A DNA stretch of 64,000 nucleotides from JACKHO01 sp041398745 (GCA_041398745.1 JAWKUB010000005.1:310001-374000); one strand, 5' to 3'. Shown: positions 45,251-54,406, counted from the stretch's first letter. Numbers and translations: made by a program. Notes: generated by a model not told the origin, from the letters alone.

Positions 45251-45578
45251 TGTTGACTAACTCAATCCGAAATAGCAGGAGGGTGCCAGATGAGGTTGGA
45301 CGACCAGTGGAAAGGGTTCCTTTTCTGCCATTCGTCCTTAATGAGAGCGTGTGTGGCGACCTGAGACCTCGCCACTGGATGCGAAAGCATCCCGTAAGAC
45401 CTTGCGATACCAGAAAGTTGCATTTCCCACTCTGTCGCCGTGTGTGCGGCTGGTGCAGGGGTTCGGCATGTCCCCCGGTGAAATGTTTTGAGCGACTGCA
45501 AAGCTCACATTTCTGGGATCGCAGGTCTTTTTTGCGTTTCTGGCGATATGCGCGTTCAGCCAAGCTGCGACACATCAG

Positions 45579-46574
45579 TCAGTCAACGGGCCACGGAAAT
45601 GCGATCACCTGCGAAATCTCCCGCACTCCCAACAGCCACATCAGCAGTCGGTCAAATCCAAGGGCCACACCGGAGCATTTTGGTAAGCCGAAGTCCATTG
45701 CCCGGAGCAAGCGACTTTCGATTGGAAGTTCCCGCTTTCCTTCACGTCGCCGAAGTTCGTTTTGAATTTCGTTCCGCCGACGGAGTTCGTTCGCGTCCGT
45801 CAACTCCTGGTAGCCATTGCAGATTTCCAGCTCACCCAAATAGAGCTCGAACCGTTCGGCAACCGGGGGCAAATCGGACCGAATTCGAGCCAGGGCAGCT
45901 TGTGACGCCGGGAAGTCGCACAGGAAGCAAGCCTCATGCAGTGCCAGCCACGGTTCTACGCATTCAGCCAGCAACAAATTTAGCAGGCTGTCACGGCTCT
46001 GTACGGAGAGGTTATGAGCGGTTGCTTTCAAACGTGAGGCAGCCAACTCACACAATTCCTCACCGTTCATCTGCAGCACTTTGGCACCGAGTGCGCCTTC
46101 GAAAGCCTGGTCGTAAGTGAAGCGGGGAATGACATCACACAGCTGAGGCGGCGAGACTGGGAGAGCAGCCAGTGCTTCGTGCAGGTGCCTGATCAGTTGC
46201 TCAGTGAACTCCATTTGAGCGTGATACGTCACTCCAATCTGGTACCATTCCACAATGGTGAACTCCGGATTGTGCCGCTGCCCGACTTCGTCGCTGCGGA
46301 ACGATTTCGTAACCTGAAAAATCGAATCGGCCCCGCTGGCCAACAAACGTTTCATCGCAAATTCAGGCGACGTTTGCAGAAACCTCCGACTGGGCGATTG
46401 CACTTCGAAGGGATCGAGCCAGAGGTCGACACAGGTGTCGGTCGACAATACGGGCGTTTCCACCTCCCAATAGCCTTGAGAGTGGAAGAAGGAACGCAAC
46501 TCACGCAGCAGGAATGCACGTTGCTTCAAAACCTGCAGCGAGGCCACAGGACCAAACGAGGAATCAGCAGGCAC
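45579..46574 (-). CDS. epmA: Elongation factor P--(R)-beta-lysine ligase (GenX/PoxA type)
   Basis: EpmA is a lysyl-tRNA synthetase paralogue that attaches beta-lysine to elongation factor P, helping ribosomes through polyproline. The 331-residue protein has only the class II catalytic core, without the anticodon-binding domain. Motifs are VETPVLSTDTCVD and FLQTSPEFAMKRLLASG, then motif 2 IFQVTKSFRSDEVGQRHNPEFTIVEWY, and motif 3 GVALGFDRLLMWLLG. The start is GTG, 8 bases past the stop of the upstream von Willebrand A gene on the same strand. The lysine 2,3-aminomutase EpmB is not in the window. Confidence 0.92.
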   Translation of the reverse strand: MPADSSFGPVASLQVLKQRAFLLRELRSFFHSQGYWEVETPVLSTDTCVDLWLDPFEVQSPSRRFLQTSPEFAMKRLLASGADSIFQVTKSFRSDEVGQRHNPEFTIVEWYQIGVTYHAQMEFTEQLIRHLHEALAALPVSPPQLCDVIPRFTYDQAFEGALGAKVLQMNGEELCELAASRLKATAHNLSVQSRDSLLNLLLAECVEPWLALHEACFLCDFPASQAALARIRSDLPPVAERFELYLGELEICNGYQELTDANELRRRNEIQNELRRREGKRELPIESRLLRAMDFGLPKCSGVALGFDRLLMWLLGVREISQVIAFPWPVD

Positions 46575-46582
46575 TGGAAGGA

Positions 46583-48448
46583 CTACAGATTCGGCAAATT
46601 GCGTTTCTTCGGTGGAGCCGACCGCCGCTGCATGCGTTGCTCTTCCTCGGCCAGGAGCAGGCGTGGCAGGTCTTCCTCAGAGACTCGTGACATGCCATTC
46701 ATGCCTGGCAAATCGACGTGATACTCTTCCCACATCCAACCAAGTTGCGTGTCTTTTTCCTTCAATGCCAACGAAGCCCAAGGTGTACCAGGATGCTCGT
46801 CGATGACTCGATTCAGGTACACCAGCGTTTCTTCGGCGGCCTTACGAACATCAGGTCCGGTAGTGATTTCAGCGGAGGGACGAAGCCGCCACATGTTGCT
46901 GTTGTCTCGCTCGAACGACTTCGTCGAGACCTTCATATTGGCCAGCATTTTGTTGTATCCGTAGTAACGAACACGCATGGCCATGAGGCGGCCCATCGCC
47001 AGGTCGTAAGCAGCTTGCCAACGGGGTTCGACCAGTTTGTCACGGCCTGCTTCACCCGCCTTTAATGCGGCAAACAGCCGGTCAATTTTGAATTGAATTT
47101 CGGCGACGGGCTTCTGAGCTTCCGTCAGCTCAGTCTTGAGCAAATTGTCGGTGTAGGCTCGGAATGTCAGAGTGGGAACGGGCAAATCACCCTGGTAGGT
47201 CATGTCAGCAACTTGAACCAAGGCGGACTTGGCTGGATTACGACTTACTTCCTGCAAAATGACTGGCACTGGACGGAGGTCTGGTGCGTAGCGACGCATA
47301 ATGGCGCGGTCGAAGTTCTTCCCCTGCGTGTCTTCGGTAATGAGAAACATTCCGCCCGTTTCCGAGCAGAGGCGTGTCAACCCGTATGGGCCGTAACTCG
47401 CGGACATTTGCTTCAATTTCCAATCCTCGCCACTTCCCACGAATGGAAGTTGGAGAGCATCGGGAACGGCACCTTCCGGTCCCTGATCCACCGGGATAGG
47501 AATGGTCACACCATCGGAGGGATCGACATACGGGTAGTAGCCGAGCCTTTGGCCAAAGACGGAGGCATTGCCAATCGTGAAGACTTTCGTCTGGAACCGG
47601 CGTGCCAGTGTGATTGACTCTTCGAGATACTGCTCCATGTCATCGCCACGCTCGTCGGTGACGATGAACATGAGCTTATTCATGTTGCCGTAAGTTTTGC
47701 GGAACGTCCGGATGCGTTCCATGGCAAGTTTCACGGTGTAGAACACTCGTTCCTTACCGGACTCATCGTTCACAATTCCCTTCCGTACAATTTCCCCGAG
47801 TTTCGCGGCATCTTGCAGAGGTTGATCGGTGAGCAGCAGTGGCTTTTCGCCGTAAGCCCAAATCATGGTGTGCAGGCCGTCCGTCTCACCGGAGTTGGAA
47901 ACCTGCTTGTAGATATTGTCGAACCGGTCAGCGATCGCTTCACGGCGTTCTTTCAGCGACCCCGAGGCGTCGAACAACCATATCACGAGTGTTTTCCGTT
48001 CACGAAGCGAAGCACGCATTTCGAAGGCGACACGGTCCATCGCACCTTCGACGCCACCTTTCACTTCATCAGAATCACCTTTCACAACAACCGGAGCGGA
48101 GAGATCACCCTCCGGCTGGATTTCACTGGTGTCTGAGATATTCGGAAGTTCAGGGTTGAGGATTTCGTCAACCTGTTGTTCCAGAGGGGTGTCTTCTTTG
48201 CCCACAACAACCGAGACACTCATCGACGGCGCCATGGTAGGGCCAATGCCGTCGCTTCCTTCCGTGTCGGTATGCGTCGCAGCTGAAAACGTGAGTTCCT
48301 CGACGTCGGTGCTGACCACGCTGTCAATTGTGGTCGGCTCCACCGTAATGCCACTTTGGATCACAATGAAGTGCAGAAACAGCAACACAGTGAGGTTCAC
48401 GACCAGGCTGATTCCCCAGGCGGGCATGTCGCGGAGAGCATTATTCAT
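46583..48448 (-). CDS. Membrane-anchored von Willebrand factor A domain protein
   Basis: A 621-residue protein. An N-terminal membrane helix (about residues 9-31, WGISLVVNLTVLLFLHFIVI) is followed by a disordered linker and a VWA domain (about 155-350) with the metal-binding DASGS motif (about residue 161), threonine and aspartate further on (MFIVTDERGDD). The rest is helical with a long C-terminal region (about 430-600) ending in a basic tail. VWA proteins of this form in planctomycetes are of unknown role; they may work with a membrane complex. AGGAG sits before the ATG at 48448. The gene precedes epmA directly, 8 bp apart, so both are probably transcribed together. Confidence 0.88.
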   Translation of the reverse strand: MNNALRDMPAWGISLVVNLTVLLFLHFIVIQSGITVEPTTIDSVVSTDVEELTFSAATHTDTEGSDGIGPTMAPSMSVSVVVGKEDTPLEQQVDEILNPELPNISDTSEIQPEGDLSAPVVVKGDSDEVKGGVEGAMDRVAFEMRASLRERKTLVIWLFDASGSLKERREAIADRFDNIYKQVSNSGETDGLHTMIWAYGEKPLLLTDQPLQDAAKLGEIVRKGIVNDESGKERVFYTVKLAMERIRTFRKTYGNMNKLMFIVTDERGDDMEQYLEESITLARRFQTKVFTIGNASVFGQRLGYYPYVDPSDGVTIPIPVDQGPEGAVPDALQLPFVGSGEDWKLKQMSASYGPYGLTRLCSETGGMFLITEDTQGKNFDRAIMRRYAPDLRPVPVILQEVSRNPAKSALVQVADMTYQGDLPVPTLTFRAYTDNLLKTELTEAQKPVAEIQFKIDRLFAALKAGEAGRDKLVEPRWQAAYDLAMGRLMAMRVRYYGYNKMLANMKVSTKSFERDNSNMWRLRPSAEITTGPDVRKAAEETLVYLNRVIDEHPGTPWASLALKEKDTQLGWMWEEYHVDLPGMNGMSRVSEEDLPRLLLAEEEQRMQRRSAPPKKRNLPNL

Positions 48449-48638
48449 GGAGGACTCCTCGCAATCCTTGATTATTTGCGTCAAATCGAGACTATTGTCT
48501 CAGCAACACTTTACGTTGCGCAATCCCAACTCGCAACAGGACGTTGCGTGGATTTGCAAAACTGTTCTTTTGGGAGATTGTGTAGATCTCCCTCAGTGAA
48601 TACCGCAGAACCGTGAGCGATGTTCGACGCGATCTGTG

Positions 48639-50036
48639 ATGACATTTCGTAATGCTTTTGAAGAAAGGGGCTTACGCGAATTGGAGTGGCACCTGTACGA
48701 CACCTGGTTTGTACTCACCGGAGGAATTGCCGCCATGGCGTGCGCCGTTCCGGGTGTCTGGCTGGTCTTACGCCGTCAAAGCCTCATGGGCGATGCCCTG
48801 AGCCATACCGCCCTACCAGGGATTGTTGTTTCCTTTCTTTTCGGGCAGTGGCTCCTGAAATCTGGGATGATTGCCACATCGGCTCTTCCTTTTTTCGAGT
48901 CGATTCTCCTGATTGTTATTTCGGTGGTCGTGGGAGTCGGGACGGCTTTATTAACGGAATTGCTCCAACGGACTGGCCGGGTCGAGTCGACCGCAGCGCT
49001 CGGGGTCGTATTTACATCGCTATTCGCGCTGGGACTTTTCCTCGTCCGACTTCTGGCCGATCACACCGATCTTGACGCGGAATGCGTACTGTTCGGCCAC
49101 CTGGAACTCGTGGTGCTGGACACGGTTTGGATTGGCCCCTGGGAGTTGCCCCGAGCCTGTTTGACGAACGGAGCCATGCTGCTGCTGAATTTGGGACTCG
49201 TCTGCCTGTTCTTCAAGGAACTGCAGGTTTCGGCGTTTGACCCGGCAATGGCCAACTCTCTGGGGATTGGTTCTCGCTGGATGCATTACGGGACCATGAC
49301 GGTTACTGCGCTGACGGTACTCACAGCTTTCCAGACGGTCGGAAGTATTATCGTGGTGGGACTGCTCGTTGTGCCGGCTGCAACCGCATTGCTGCTGACA
49401 GAGAGACTTTCGCGCGTCATCATCCTGAGCATGATCGTCGCGGCAACGAGCGCCGTCATCGGCCATTTTCTGGCAAAAACACTTCCCATGCGATTGTTTA
49501 TCCCGTTGGGACTGACGAACGTTCAGGACGCGGGCACCTCCGGCATGATTGCCGCAACCGCAGGAGGAGTTTTCCTCCTCGCACTGCTGGTGGCTCCTCA
49601 AAAGGGACTCCTTGCCAAGGGGATGTCCAGGTTGCAACTCTCACTGAAAATGGCGGGTGATGACGTGTTGGGCGCTCTCTACCGCCTCGAAGAAACACCG
49701 GGACGTGTCCTCACCGAACCCCACGAATACCCAACCCACGCGAGTTGGCTCACGCGCTGGTATTTACGCACCAGGCAGTTGATTACCGAATCGACGAGCG
49801 GGCCGCTGCTGACGGACACCGGACGCGCAGAAGCGAAGAAGCTCGTCCGGGCACACCGATTGTGGGAGAGCTACATGCAGAAACACTTCGAACTGCCAGT
49901 AGACCACTTTCACGCGCCGGCCCACCTGGTGGAACACTTCCTGGACGAAGAGTTGCAGGAAAAACTCTTCAAAGAACTCGACGCCCCTGAAAGCGATCCC
50001 CACGGTCGCGATATTCCCGGAGGAAACACCGAATAG
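48639..50036 (+). CDS. Metal ABC transporter permease fused to a DtxR-type regulator
   Basis: The 465-residue protein has an ABC-3 (ZnuB/MntB/TroC-like) permease at its N-terminus (about residues 1-325): VWLVLRRQSLMGDALSHTALPG is the family's conserved block, and seven to nine helices are visible. Residues about 340-465 match DtxR/MntR regulators: a degenerate winged-helix segment (DDVLGALYRLEETPG), then the dimerisation helices with metal ligands (VRAHRLWESYMQ, DHFHAPAHLVEHFLDE) and the closing ESDPHGRDIP. No ATPase, binding protein or second permease gene adjoins. The start is ATG 48639 or GTG 48636. Zinc, manganese or iron could be the substrate. Confidence 0.9.
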   Translation: MTFRNAFEERGLRELEWHLYDTWFVLTGGIAAMACAVPGVWLVLRRQSLMGDALSHTALPGIVVSFLFGQWLLKSGMIATSALPFFESILLIVISVVVGVGTALLTELLQRTGRVESTAALGVVFTSLFALGLFLVRLLADHTDLDAECVLFGHLELVVLDTVWIGPWELPRACLTNGAMLLLNLGLVCLFFKELQVSAFDPAMANSLGIGSRWMHYGTMTVTALTVLTAFQTVGSIIVVGLLVVPAATALLLTERLSRVIILSMIVAATSAVIGHFLAKTLPMRLFIPLGLTNVQDAGTSGMIAATAGGVFLLALLVAPQKGLLAKGMSRLQLSLKMAGDDVLGALYRLEETPGRVLTEPHEYPTHASWLTRWYLRTRQLITESTSGPLLTDTGRAEAKKLVRAHRLWESYMQKHFELPVDHFHAPAHLVEHFLDEELQEKLFKELDAPESDPHGRDIPGGNTE

Positions 50037-50494
50037 CGAGAGCGAATCGGGATGATCCACGGGCAATTCGAGTCACGGAAAGAGTTGAGTTTCACCCGAG
50101 ACGGAAACGTGCTTTCGGAGTTGTTTGGGCGTCGCAGACTGGCAGTTTTAGACTTTAACCGGAACAGCACTGTACTTTTCTGCAAATTGTTAAAAAAGAC
50201 ACAAACCGCACGAAGCCCCGTAAAGGCAGAACGTCTTCGCGTCTTTTTACTGTGAACCGCTTCTCATGCTGCAATCGTGACTTATCTCCTATCTCCACGC
50301 TCGCACTGACACGCATAGACGTTGGTTGAAAGGTCAGGACACTCTGCTACATTCAAGTATTGCAGTGTTCACTGCAATTCAGACGGCGCTTTCATTTCGC
50401 CAAAGTTATTTTGTCAGCCATTCAGTACAGCTGGCGGTCTCGGAAGCAACCGTTCTATCACCACACATTCTTTTTTTCGATGGAGCTTCCAATC
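50037..50494. other. Intergenic region, 458 bp
   Basis: Upstream of the DUF1559 pseudopilin gene this gap holds the 20-bp palindrome at 50359-50378. There is no clear terminator after the permease-DtxR gene. No open frame here has a ribosome-binding site. Confidence 0.45.
50359..50378. promoter_or_regulatory. 20-bp palindrome upstream of the pseudopilin gene
   Basis: ATTGCAGTG TT CACTGCAAT is a near-perfect dyad with 9-bp arms, centred about 127 bp before the ATG at 50495. Perfect arms with almost no loop fit a dimeric transcription factor site better than an RNA stem. Confidence 0.45.
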
Positions 50495-51544
50495 ATGCCT
50501 CACTTTCGTTCAACCACATCACGTCGACGTGGCTTCACGTTGATTGAACTGCTGGTGGTCATTGCCATCATCGCAGTCCTGATTGCATTGCTGCTGCCAG
50601 CCGTTCAGCAAGCACGCGAGGCAGCCCGCCGCTCACAATGCAAAAACAACCTGAAGCAAATTGGCTTGGCACTCCACAACTATCACGACACGTTCAAGGG
50701 CTTCCCCATGGGTGTTGCCGCCCGGCGTGGTACGGCAAATAACGGGCGTGTCATTGCCAACTACGAATCTTGGGGATGGACGGTCGCTATTCTGCCTCAC
50801 ATCGACCAGGCACCTCTGTTCAACACCCTCGACGTCAACGGCCGTACGCTCAACGAAGCACTCATTGCCGCAGGACCTGGGAACGCCGATGCCCTGACTG
50901 CGGCTTTTCCAGCTCTGACGGTTTTTCAATGTCCGAGTGACACGACCGGCCCTTATCTCAAGAATGGAATGCGCCGCAATCATTTCAATGGTGGACTTGC
51001 CGGCGTCACGGGCTGGAATCCACCAACCAGCAACTACATCGGCAGCACTGGCGAACCCGCAGGCGACGTGCGTGCTCCGCGCGAACGAAGTCACCGACGC
51101 CCCAAGGGGATTTTCTTCACTCAGAGTTTCATCAAGTTTCGCGACATTACGGACGGAACGTCCAACACCATTATGGTTGGTGAGCGTGAAGAACGTTGCG
51201 GCGCTGGTTCATGGATTGGTAACCGGAATCCAGACGGAAACGGCACTCACGGAAACGACTACGTCCTCGGCCGCATGCGGATGCCCATCAATGACCCCAA
51301 CAACACAGGCGATGACCGCTGCACCGAAGGCTTCAGCAGCAAGCACGTAGGGGGGGCCCAGTTCCTGCTTTGTGATGGTTCGGTTCGCTTCATCAGTGAA
51401 AACATTCACCACGACCTGCAAGGTATTCCTGAACGGAACGACCAAGGGGTAGACTGGACGGCCGACGCAGCCAATCCCAGCAACATCGGCTTGTACCAGC
51501 GACTCGGCATGCGGGATGATGGAATTCCTCTCGGCGAATTTTAA
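50495..51544 (+). CDS. DUF1559 pseudopilin-like protein
   Basis: A 349-residue protein of the planctomycete DUF1559 family. It starts with a type IV pilin/pseudopilin signal: RRRGFTLIELLVVIAIIAVLIALLLP, cut before the F after the G. The rest is the DUF1559 domain (NNLKQIGLALHNYHDTFKGFP, and the C-terminal HVGGAQFLLCDGSVRFI box). Planctomycetes have dozens, often near a small lipoprotein gene as here. They probably form or decorate surface filaments, but their role is not established. GGAG lies 9 bases before the ATG at 50495; longer in-frame starts are unsupported. Confidence 0.95.
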   Translation: MPHFRSTTSRRRGFTLIELLVVIAIIAVLIALLLPAVQQAREAARRSQCKNNLKQIGLALHNYHDTFKGFPMGVAARRGTANNGRVIANYESWGWTVAILPHIDQAPLFNTLDVNGRTLNEALIAAGPGNADALTAAFPALTVFQCPSDTTGPYLKNGMRRNHFNGGLAGVTGWNPPTSNYIGSTGEPAGDVRAPRERSHRRPKGIFFTQSFIKFRDITDGTSNTIMVGEREERCGAGSWIGNRNPDGNGTHGNDYVLGRMRMPINDPNNTGDDRCTEGFSSKHVGGAQFLLCDGSVRFISENIHHDLQGIPERNDQGVDWTADAANPSNIGLYQRLGMRDDGIPLGEF

Positions 51545-51572
51545 GTTGGCCTTAGGGCTTAACTTGGCAAGT

Positions 51573-51604
51573 GCCCCGTCTCGCGCAACACCGCGAAACG
51601 GGGC
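51573..51604 (+). other. Hairpin between the DUF1559 and lipoprotein genes
   Basis: GCCCCGT (51573-51579) with ACGGGGC (51598-51604) and an inner CGCG/CGCG make a two-part stem, 28 bp past the DUF1559 stop. No T-tract follows, so it may lower expression of the downstream lipoprotein gene by attenuation or stabilise the upstream mRNA end. Confidence 0.45.
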
Positions 51605-51673
51605 CATTCTCAATGACTCATTCCAGACGACATCAGCAGTCCGTGCAATTGATCGTCTTTCGGAGAAATCGAT

Positions 51674-52069
51674 ATGCAGCGTTATGTTTTGGCGGTGGGA
51701 GTACTGTCGTTGTTGTTTCTGTCCGCGTGTGGTAGTTCCGACCGCCCACCACTGGCGCGTGTCTCAGGAACCGTAACCCTCGATGACAAGCCACTGGAAG
51801 GCGCACGCGTGACCTTCACACCCGCGGAGGGACGTCCCTCAACGGGCACCACCGACTCGGAAGGTAAGTACGAATTACAGTATGCGGTCGATGCAATGGG
51901 AGCATCTGTCGGTGAACACACTGTTACCGTTGAACCACCCGAGTTAGACGACGACCTGAGTGAAGAAGAGGCAGCACAGAAGGAAATGAAGCTGCCTGCA
52001 GCTGCGAGCGACGGTTCGCTCAAGAAGGAAGTCACGTCGGGAAGCAACGACATTCCGATCGCGTTGTGA
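51674..52069 (+). CDS. Small lipoprotein with carboxypeptidase-regulatory-like fold
   Basis: The 131-residue protein has a lipoprotein signal (MQRYVLAVGVLSLLFLSAC, cysteine at 19). The following domain (about residues 28-92), VSGTVTLDDKPLEGARVTF and TDSEGKYELQY, is the carboxypeptidase regulatory-like (CarboxypepD_reg-like) beta-sandwich. Its tail is acidic. It follows the DUF1559 gene in the same direction, a pairing seen repeatedly in planctomycetes. The lipid anchor places it in the outer or inner membrane facing the periplasm. A function is not known. Confidence 0.88.
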   Translation: MQRYVLAVGVLSLLFLSACGSSDRPPLARVSGTVTLDDKPLEGARVTFTPAEGRPSTGTTDSEGKYELQYAVDAMGASVGEHTVTVEPPELDDDLSEEEAAQKEMKLPAAASDGSLKKEVTSGSNDIPIAL

Positions 52070-52161
52070 TTCACTCGACGTCAAGCATCGTGACGTCAAA
52101 GATCGCAAAGCCCCGAGCTGAACGGTACTGACGGCCCACGTTTCGATATGCAAAACGACTT

Positions 52162-52202
52162 GTTTGACTGCACCGCAAAAATGTTATTCGGTGCAGTCAA
52201 AC
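52162..52202. terminator. Bidirectional terminator between convergent genes
   Basis: GTTTGACTGCACCG (52162-52175) and CGGTGCAGTCAAAC (52189-52202) form a perfect 14-bp stem with a 13-base loop, between the lipoprotein gene (ends 52069) and the sigma-54 activator gene (ends 52213 on the minus strand). Confidence 0.8.
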
Positions 52203-52212
52203 TTTGCTGCGG

Positions 52213-54243
52213 CTAAGTCCCCGACTCCGTATCGCCATCGTCCTCACCGGGACGGCTCATGCCATACTTTTTCAGTCGCCGGTCAAGCGTTGTCCGTTCG
52301 AATTGGAGAAGTCGCGCCGCGGCCGACTTGTTCCAGTCGCACGACTCCAGCACCGCCAGAATGTAAAGCCGATCGAGTTCTTCCAGACTGAGTTCCTGCT
52401 GGATGAAGCTGCCGAACAAGTCGCGTAACGGGTCGATGGCGGTGTCCGCAGGCTTCGCTTCAGTCGATGCGGGTTGAGCCGCAACAGGACCCTGAGGGAC
52501 GGGATTGATCGTCAACCGGGTGAGGACGATGTCCTCCGGGCCGAGCATTTCGTCTTCCGCGAGGATCACGGCTCGTTCGATGACATTGCGCAGCTCGCGT
52601 ACATTTCCTGGCCAGTCATGCTGTTGCAGTTTCCTCACGGCAGTGGTCGTGAGTCCACGAATTTTTCGGTGGCTCTGCTTGCTGAATTTCTCAACAAAGT
52701 GCTGGGCAATGGCAGGGATGTCTTCTGGGTGTTCACGGAGTGCCGGGACGGTCAACTCGATGACCTGCAGGCGGAAGAACAAGTCGCGGCGAAACTCCCC
52801 CTGCTGAACCGCCTCTTCCAGATTACGGTTCGTCGCCGTGACCACACGAACGTCCGTCGTAATGGCTTTTCCACCACCAACACGTTCGAACGCCTGCCCC
52901 TCGAGGACGCGCAGAAACTTCGCCTGGATTTCGGGACTCATTTCCCCAATTTCATCGAGGAAGAGCGTTCCACCATCGGCCTGTTCGAATTTCCCTGCGC
53001 GTTGGCCCGCAGCGCCAGTAAAGGCGCCCTTCTCATGGCCAAACAATTCACTTTCCAACAAACTTTCCGTGAGCGCGGCGCAGTTCACGCACACAAACGG
53101 TCCGTCGCGGCGTTTGCTGTTAAGATGCACCGCACGGGCAACCAGTTCCTTACCAACGCCACTTTCACCCCGAATGAGTACGGTGGCATCGGAAGGTGCG
53201 ACACGCGAAATGATTTGGCGAACCTTTTCCAGTGTTGCACTGTGCCCGACCAGTTCCGATTCAACCGCCAGTTGATCCTGCAGCTCCGCAACTTGAACGC
53301 GTGCCTTGCCTAAACCAACCTCAAGATTCTGCTTTTGCCGCAACGCATACAGGTGGTCTCCCATTTGATCGGCGACGCCCAAGCAGTATTCCAGGTCGTC
53401 GTGGGAGAATTGATGTTCCGTGTTGCGGCTGTAAAGGTGAATGACTCCATACGTTTCACCACCATGCCGAATGGGAACGCATATCACGCTCTCAGCCCGC
53501 AGAGTTTCAATGCTGTCGTGAACAGCAAGGGCTTTGTTGCCAGAAAGGTCTTGAGCGAGTACGGCGTGTCCTTCGTCCAGCACAACGGTCGAGAGGTACG
53601 TCGAGAACCCTTGAACGCCGGAGTCGGGATGAGTTGCCCGAAGTTGCAAACTGGCCGCTGATCGAGGTGCGCCCGAAGGAATGGTCAGCACGCCTCCTAA
53701 AGAGGCCGACGTGCGAATGGCCAATCCCCGTAATACGGTTTCGCACAGGTCCAGTTCCGTTTCGGCCGCCGCCATAATGCGAGCCAGGCGAAACAGGTCT
53801 GTCGCCCCCTGAGCACCTTTTTCAAGACGACGAATTCCCCCAGGCGTGTCGAACTGAGTGCCGGTCTTTCGATCAATGATTTCGAACGATTCCTTGCTAT
53901 TCACAGTCTGATCGGGGTGCCTGTCGGTCAAAGTCAATTCATGACTGCCAACGCCAATGGTCTCGCCTAATTCAAGGGGGCGGTCGCCAGAAATGGCTTC
54001 GCGACCCACAGTTACGCCGTTGCGACTCTCCAAATCGCGGACGGTCCAATGGTTGTTGTGTAGAAACAGTTCGCAATGCTGGCGACTGCATTTGGAGTCG
54101 TTGAGGATAATGCGGTTCGACGGTGCCCTGCCTACGGTCACACGGCCGCTAGGTGGCAGTTCGATCACGTCGAGACGCGCCGAGTCGCGGTGGAGAATCA
54201 GATAAAGTTTGGAAGGTCCAAGACGAGCCGCTTCGTCATCCAT
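52213..54243 (-). CDS. FHA-GAF sigma-54-dependent transcriptional activator
   Basis: A 676-residue enhancer-binding protein. An FHA domain (about residues 25-105, VTVGRAPSNRI, SRQHCEL, SRNGVTVG) is followed by a GAF domain (about 155-310), then the AAA+ domain (about 335-565): Walker A GESGVGKE, the sigma-54-contacting GAFTGA loop and Walker B LFLDEIGEM. The C-terminal Fis-type helix-turn-helix (about 625-670) includes WNKSAAARLLQFERTTLDRRL. The FHA input suggests control by Ser/Thr kinases rather than two-component phosphorylation. The ATG at 54243 is preferred over the TTG four codons upstream. It has its own terminator. Confidence 0.95.
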   Translation of the reverse strand: MDDEAARLGPSKLYLILHRDSARLDVIELPPSGRVTVGRAPSNRIILNDSKCSRQHCELFLHNNHWTVRDLESRNGVTVGREAISGDRPLELGETIGVGSHELTLTDRHPDQTVNSKESFEIIDRKTGTQFDTPGGIRRLEKGAQGATDLFRLARIMAAAETELDLCETVLRGLAIRTSASLGGVLTIPSGAPRSAASLQLRATHPDSGVQGFSTYLSTVVLDEGHAVLAQDLSGNKALAVHDSIETLRAESVICVPIRHGGETYGVIHLYSRNTEHQFSHDDLEYCLGVADQMGDHLYALRQKQNLEVGLGKARVQVAELQDQLAVESELVGHSATLEKVRQIISRVAPSDATVLIRGESGVGKELVARAVHLNSKRRDGPFVCVNCAALTESLLESELFGHEKGAFTGAAGQRAGKFEQADGGTLFLDEIGEMSPEIQAKFLRVLEGQAFERVGGGKAITTDVRVVTATNRNLEEAVQQGEFRRDLFFRLQVIELTVPALREHPEDIPAIAQHFVEKFSKQSHRKIRGLTTTAVRKLQQHDWPGNVRELRNVIERAVILAEDEMLGPEDIVLTRLTINPVPQGPVAAQPASTEAKPADTAIDPLRDLFGSFIQQELSLEELDRLYILAVLESCDWNKSAAARLLQFERTTLDRRLKKYGMSRPGEDDGDTESGT

Positions 54244-54377
54244 GTCTTTGCCCAAATTGCTGGGGAGATGTCAACTCAAACTGTAAAACAACGTACATTA
54301 CTGCTCACGCACTTGCGCAAATTTGCTTGATGCATTTTGCGTCAATAAGCCGCACGCTATTGCAGCGAAAAACGAAA

Positions 54378-54406
54378 GCGTCCCGGAAACCGATTCCGGG
54401 ACGCTG
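54378..54406 (-). terminator. Orphan intrinsic terminator
   Basis: AGCGTCCCGGAA (54378-54389) and TTCCGGGACGCT (54395-54406) form a perfect 12-bp stem with a 5-base loop. On the minus strand TTTCGTTTTTCG follows. No minus-strand gene lies upstream, so it would end a minus-strand transcript with no recognised gene. Confidence 0.55.

Larger units (their letters stand above)
44825..45578. other. Long intergenic region, about 750 bp
   Basis: The region upstream of the DUF11 gene holds the tandem repeat at 44971-45019, a 7-bp palindrome in the presumed leader (44888-44904), GTTACGC/GCGTAAC (45019-45037) and an 11-bp hairpin at 45222-45250. Open frames at 45088-45765 and 45171-45575 overlap epmA or each other and have no ribosome-binding site, so I do not call them. 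Confidence 0.5.

Noticed and set aside
45171..45575. 134-codon minus-strand frame just downstream of epmA
   Set aside because: It starts without a ribosome-binding site next to the epmA stop, and its Arg/Asn/Cys-rich content shows no family.
45088..45765. 225-codon open frame upstream of and overlapping epmA (opposite strand)
   Set aside because: It has no ribosome-binding site, is Arg/Cys/Pro-rich in the manner of random frames, and overlaps the end of epmA.
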